Assembly (NCBI GenBank): GCA_022722495.1
Contig: JAIJLI010000052.1
Span: forward strand, 1 to 9,738
Source: Dialister sp.
GTDB taxonomy: Bacteria > Bacillota > Negativicutes > Veillonellales > Dialisteraceae
Reading direction: 5' to 3'
DNA length: 9,738 bases
This document shows, one piece after another, positions 8,401 through 9,738 of this stretch (its first letter is position 1; every line of letters begins with the position of its first letter). A program made the position numbers and the translations under genes. The notes under the pieces were generated by a model. The model did not search any database, was not told where the DNA came from, and was given only the letters and a program-made list of their open reading frames with translations.

Positions 8401-9411
8401 CTGAAACCAGCCGAGGGTTATACCTATCTGTATAGAGTGAACTGTGGCGGTGATGCCGTTACAGACAGTTATGGCAGCGAATGGGAGCAGGACGACAGCG
8501 TCTATTCTCATTCCTGGGCAGAGCGTTTCGGCATGAATCCGTTTACGGCGAGTCAGGGACATATCACCTCCCGCATTCATGGCTTGAAATCATCATCTGA
8601 AGCCTCTCATCATGCTGCGGCTCCTGATGCAAAGCTCTTCCAGTATTTCCGTTGGGGCCGTCATGCGCTGAATTATCAGTTTGCTGTTCCGGATGGAGAA
8701 TATCGCGTAGAACTCTATTTTGCCGAGCCTTGGCTGGGCAAGCATGAGGGCACCGGTATCGATTGTGAAGGCGAGCGTATCTTTGATGTAGCTATCAACG
8801 ATTCCGTGGTAGTAGATGACCTCGACCTTTGGGCTGAGACTGGCTTTGCGGGAGCCTGCAAGAAGGTGGTAGATGTCAAGGTAAAGGGCGGTCTGCTGAC
8901 CATTTCTTTCCCGGAAGTTAAGGTGGGAGAGGCTATCATCTCTGCCATCGCCATTGCTGCCAAGGGAGAGATAGGAGATGCTGAGAAGTGGAATACCGCC
9001 TTCAAGGGCAGCAAGCCTGCGAGCGGAATGAGCAAGACTTACTGGGCTGACCTGGATAAGGATGTGGTAGAGAAATATCCGAAGGAACTGTTGCCTCAGG
9101 ACAACGAAGTGTTCCCGGCTGTGCGCTATAAGAGCAAGACCTCAACCTGGACCATCAATCCCGGTGTGGCCCGCGAATACATGTTGCGTTTCCGCTATAA
9201 GAACACCACCGGTGAGCAGCAGGTAGGCAGGTTGAAGATAGTGGACAGCAAGGGCATCGTCCTGCTGGATAGAGACATGACCTTCCCTAAAACGCCGAAC
9301 AAGTTCAAGACCATCGGTACCACTACCGATTCTCAGATCAATGCCGGTACCTATCAGATAATCCTCTCCGGTCTTCCGAACGTTTCGTTTGATTATCTGG
9401 AAGTGCAATAA
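5422..9411 (+). CDS. Secreted multidomain glycosidase: five-bladed propeller, GH2, malectin and C-terminal beta-sandwich
   Basis: This 1329-residue enzyme starts with a signal peptide (basic start, hydrophobic 8-22, likely cut after VFA at 21-23) and has no lipobox, so it is probably periplasmic. Residues about 45-375 show five propeller blades, each with an aromatic strand and a 'hA.S.D...W' type strand: 58-104, 122-184, 205-254, 275-328, 338-373. This resembles the GH43/GH117/GH130 folds. GH2 follows: sugar-binding domain about 388-545, Ig-like domain about 548-660, TIM barrel about 680-975. The acid/base is Glu797 in WGIQNES and the nucleophile Glu867 in GEYGAW. A malectin domain covers about 1002-1180 (YRVNCGG, LYFAE, RIFDV). 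A CBM35-like sandwich ends the protein (about 1200-1329; final VSFDYLEV). GH2 enzymes retain configuration and include beta-galactosidases, beta-mannosidases and beta-glucuronidases; the specificity here is not assignable. Base composition appears more GC-rich than susCD. Confidence 0.9.
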   Translation: MKIERKRLVLLSLLIFGGITVFAQKISKNVMQKIYDEVKTPYKYGMVVAPKDNYHQIDCPMVYREGGKWYMTYVVYNGKDGTDGRGYETWLATSDDLLQWKTLGRLLCYADKGWDMNQRAGYPALIDWTWNGSYEMAKYKGRHWMSYFGGEGTGYEAIRKPLNMGMASTKGDITQAHPWETSPSPVLSINDKSAQWWEKLTHYKSTVYWDKNKTLGKPFVMFYNAGGINPANQLKAERIGIALSSNMTSWRRLPLRTAKRKTGNPVFFHEAPGIITGDAQIVKFPHYYVMFYFSAYNPERKYNAYNTFAVSRDLVNWQDWEGADLVYPSKPYDDMFAHKSYVLKHQGVVYHFYCAVNHAGQRGIAVATSVPMGRSQVSFPTPEKKGKRQIVNLNQDWQVTFGKTSEDSITKKMGIFRVNVPSNLDDYYGYRQLKHGNLHGTATYEKHFSVHKQTGKRYFLQLEGVGTFATVKVNRKSYPKELVGRTSFTLDISDALREGDNVLNIKVEHPAMQTNNPWPCGGCSSEWGFSEGSQPFGIFRPVSLIETDEVRVEPFGVHVWNNEACDSVFVETEVKNYSDHEQTIEVISKLALSSGKTAFRQTGKITLKAGETQMVRHQAKVSEAHLWSITDPYLYTLSSIIKREGKTIDDVATPFGIRTISWPVLRQKQAALRGDSAQMDKKDGRFYLNGSPVFINGTCDYEHLFGQSHAFSHEQIASRVKMMRQAGFNAFREAHQPHNLYYQQLLDEQGMLFWSQFSAHVWYDTSAFRKNFKRLLHRWIKERRNSPSVILWGIQNESVMPKDFTEECAAIIREMDPTAQTMRAITTCNGGEGSDWNVIQNWSGTYGGTADKYDQELKQPNQLLNGEYGAWRTLGFRSSDAEKLHAGDAKALSKAYTEEAFVSLLSKKAMLAESARDSVCGHFQWLFVSHENPGRVQPDEAYRRIDKVGPFNYKGLLTPWEQPTEGFYWYRNHYTKVQPDMLTPTAADRNRDLLKPAEGYTYLYRVNCGGDAVTDSYGSEWEQDDSVYSHSWAERFGMNPFTASQGHITSRIHGLKSSSEASHHAAAPDAKLFQYFRWGRHALNYQFAVPDGEYRVELYFAEPWLGKHEGTGIDCEGERIFDVAINDSVVVDDLDLWAETGFAGACKKVVDVKVKGGLLTISFPEVKVGEAIISAIAIAAKGEIGDAEKWNTAFKGSKPASGMSKTYWADLDKDVVEKYPKELLPQDNEVFPAVRYKSKTSTWTINPGVAREYMLRFRYKNTTGEQQVGRLKIVDSKGIVLLDRDMTFPKTPNKFKTIGTTTDSQINAGTYQIILSGLPNVSFDYLEVQ

Positions 9412-9415
9412 AAGG

Positions 9416-9490
9416 AAATCTGCGCCATTTGCGAAATCTGCGTGACTTAAGAATCTCACGCAGATGACGCAGATGGCGCAGATTTTTTTT
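9416..9490 (+). terminator. Long hairpin terminator made of 9-nt units
   Basis: Arms of 30 nt (9416-9445 and 9456-9485) pair with 27 Watson-Crick pairs, one G-U and two adjacent mismatches, around a 10-nt loop. A run of eight T (9483-9490) follows, partly inside the right arm. It begins 5 nt after the enzyme stop codon and should be a strong terminator. Each arm is three tandem 9-nt units: ATCTGCGCC, ATTTGCGAA, ATCTGCGTG on the left and CACGCAGAT, GACGCAGAT, GGCGCAGAT on the right. That regularity suggests a dispersed REP-like genomic repeat used as a terminator. Confidence 0.85.
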
Positions 9491-9517
9491 CTTGCGTAAT
9501 AAGTTTTTTTGAGAAAA

Positions 9518-9594
9518 AAGTCTCAAAGTCTCATTATTTGGTGGAAATATCTTTGTAAGACGTTGGTATATAACGATATGCGGAAATGAGACTT
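9518..9594. repeat. Inverted repeat with a tandem half-site
   Basis: AAGTCTCATT at 9526-9535 is the exact reverse complement of AATGAGACTT at 9585-9594, with 49 bp between. The left half-site is doubled: AAGTCTCA occurs at 9518-9525 and again at 9526-9533. A -7-like TATCTTTG lies inside the repeat at 9548-9555. It could be a looped operator, a leader stem in a long transcript, or a small invertible promoter segment. The sequence alone does not decide. Confidence 0.45.
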
Positions 9595-9612
9595 CCTGAT
9601 ATCTTTACAAAA

Positions 9613-9633
9613 AAGTATCATAGAAGTATCATA
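9613..9633. repeat. Tandem 10-bp direct repeat with 11-bp period
   Basis: AAGTATCATA occurs at 9613-9622 and 9624-9633. The 11-bp spacing is about one helical turn, so two regulator subunits could bind side by side. The repeat ends about 30 bp before the -33 element of the promoter at 9664-9693, a common place for an activator site. Confidence 0.4.
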
Positions 9634-9663
9634 AAATCGGTAAGCGGCTCCGCGTTTATACCA

Positions 9664-9693
9664 TTGTAGTCTTCTCATTTATTCGTACCTTTG
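9664..9693 (+). promoter_or_regulatory. Bacteroidota-type housekeeping promoter
   Basis: TTG at 9664-9666 is followed after 19 nt by TACCTTTG at 9686-9693, a full match to the -7 consensus TAnnTTTG with the usual spacing. Transcription should begin near 9700, giving a leader of about 20 nt to the ATG at 9721. It drives the gene running off the right edge and sits well downstream of the enzyme terminator, so that gene is a separate unit. Confidence 0.75.
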
Positions 9694-9720
9694 CACCATC
9701 ATTTTAAAATCAAACAAATT

Positions 9721-9738
9721 ATGACAGCAAACGAACGT
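9721..9738 (+). CDS. Start of a gene truncated by the window edge
   Basis: Only six codons (MTANER) are present, so the product cannot be named. The start is supported by a good promoter ending 27 bp upstream and an A-rich leader (ATCAAACAAATT) typical of Bacteroidota translation starts. It has its own promoter and is separated from the PUL enzyme by a strong terminator, so it need not belong to the PUL. Confidence 0.55.

Larger units (their letters stand above)
9491..9720. other. Non-coding region before the next gene
   Basis: This stretch between the hairpin terminator and the ATG at 9721 has no supported gene on either strand. It holds an inverted repeat, an 11-bp-period direct repeat and a clear promoter, each listed separately. 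TATCTTTG at 9548-9555 matches the -7 consensus, but no TTTG lies 17-23 nt upstream. A small GC-rich symmetry (GCGG, two bases, CCGC) lies at about 9644-9653, just before the promoter, with a loop too short for a stable hairpin. Confidence 0.6.

Noticed and set aside
7447..8580. Minus-strand open frames of 209 and 160 codons opposite the GH2 barrel
   Set aside because: Both lie wholly opposite conserved GH2 catalytic sequence, have no family likeness, and no promoter or leader is visible.
9548..9555. TATCTTTG as a working promoter on its own
   Set aside because: It matches the -7 consensus, but no TTTG is present 17-23 nt upstream; the promoter at 9664-9693 is complete and better placed.
9526..9594. 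Inverted repeat as the end of an insertion sequence
   Set aside because: Only about 50 bp lie between the arms, far too little for a transposase, and no target duplication is visible.

Overview
The window looks like part of a polysaccharide utilization locus (PUL) from a member of the Bacteroidota, most likely Prevotella/Segatella or a close relative. The evidence is a SusC/RagA TonB-dependent transporter directly followed by a SusD/RagB lipoprotein, A-rich sequence in place of clear Shine-Dalgarno sites before the starts, and a well-formed Bacteroidota promoter (TTG, 19 nt, TAccTTTG) near the right end. The genus is an inference from overall style, not proven here.

Layout: 1-309 is a non-coding AT-rich leader with short repeats that may be regulatory. 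310-3417 is a susC-like gene, and 3431-5236 a susD-like gene starting 13 nt later, so the two are surely co-transcribed. 5237-5421 is a 185-nt gap holding a strong stem-loop plus T-run. 5422-9411 is a 1329-residue secreted multidomain enzyme: signal peptide, five-bladed propeller of the GH43/GH117 kind, complete GH2 module with both catalytic glutamates, malectin domain, and C-terminal beta-sandwich. 9412-9720 is non-coding, with a 30-bp-arm hairpin terminator built of 9-nt units, a 10-bp inverted repeat, an 11-bp-period direct repeat and a promoter. A new gene begins at 9721 and runs off the edge after six codons.

Likely logic: the SusD lipoprotein on the cell surface captures a glycan fragment, the SusC barrel imports it with TonB energy, and the secreted enzyme, probably periplasmic, trims it with its GH2 active site and possibly with the propeller. 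The polysaccharide cannot be named from sequence alone. No PUL regulator (HTCS, SusR or ECF sigma/anti-sigma) lies inside the window.

The most notable item is the architecture of the large enzyme. Second are the repeat structures in the right-hand intergenic region. No CRISPR array, tRNA, rRNA, transposase or phage gene was seen.
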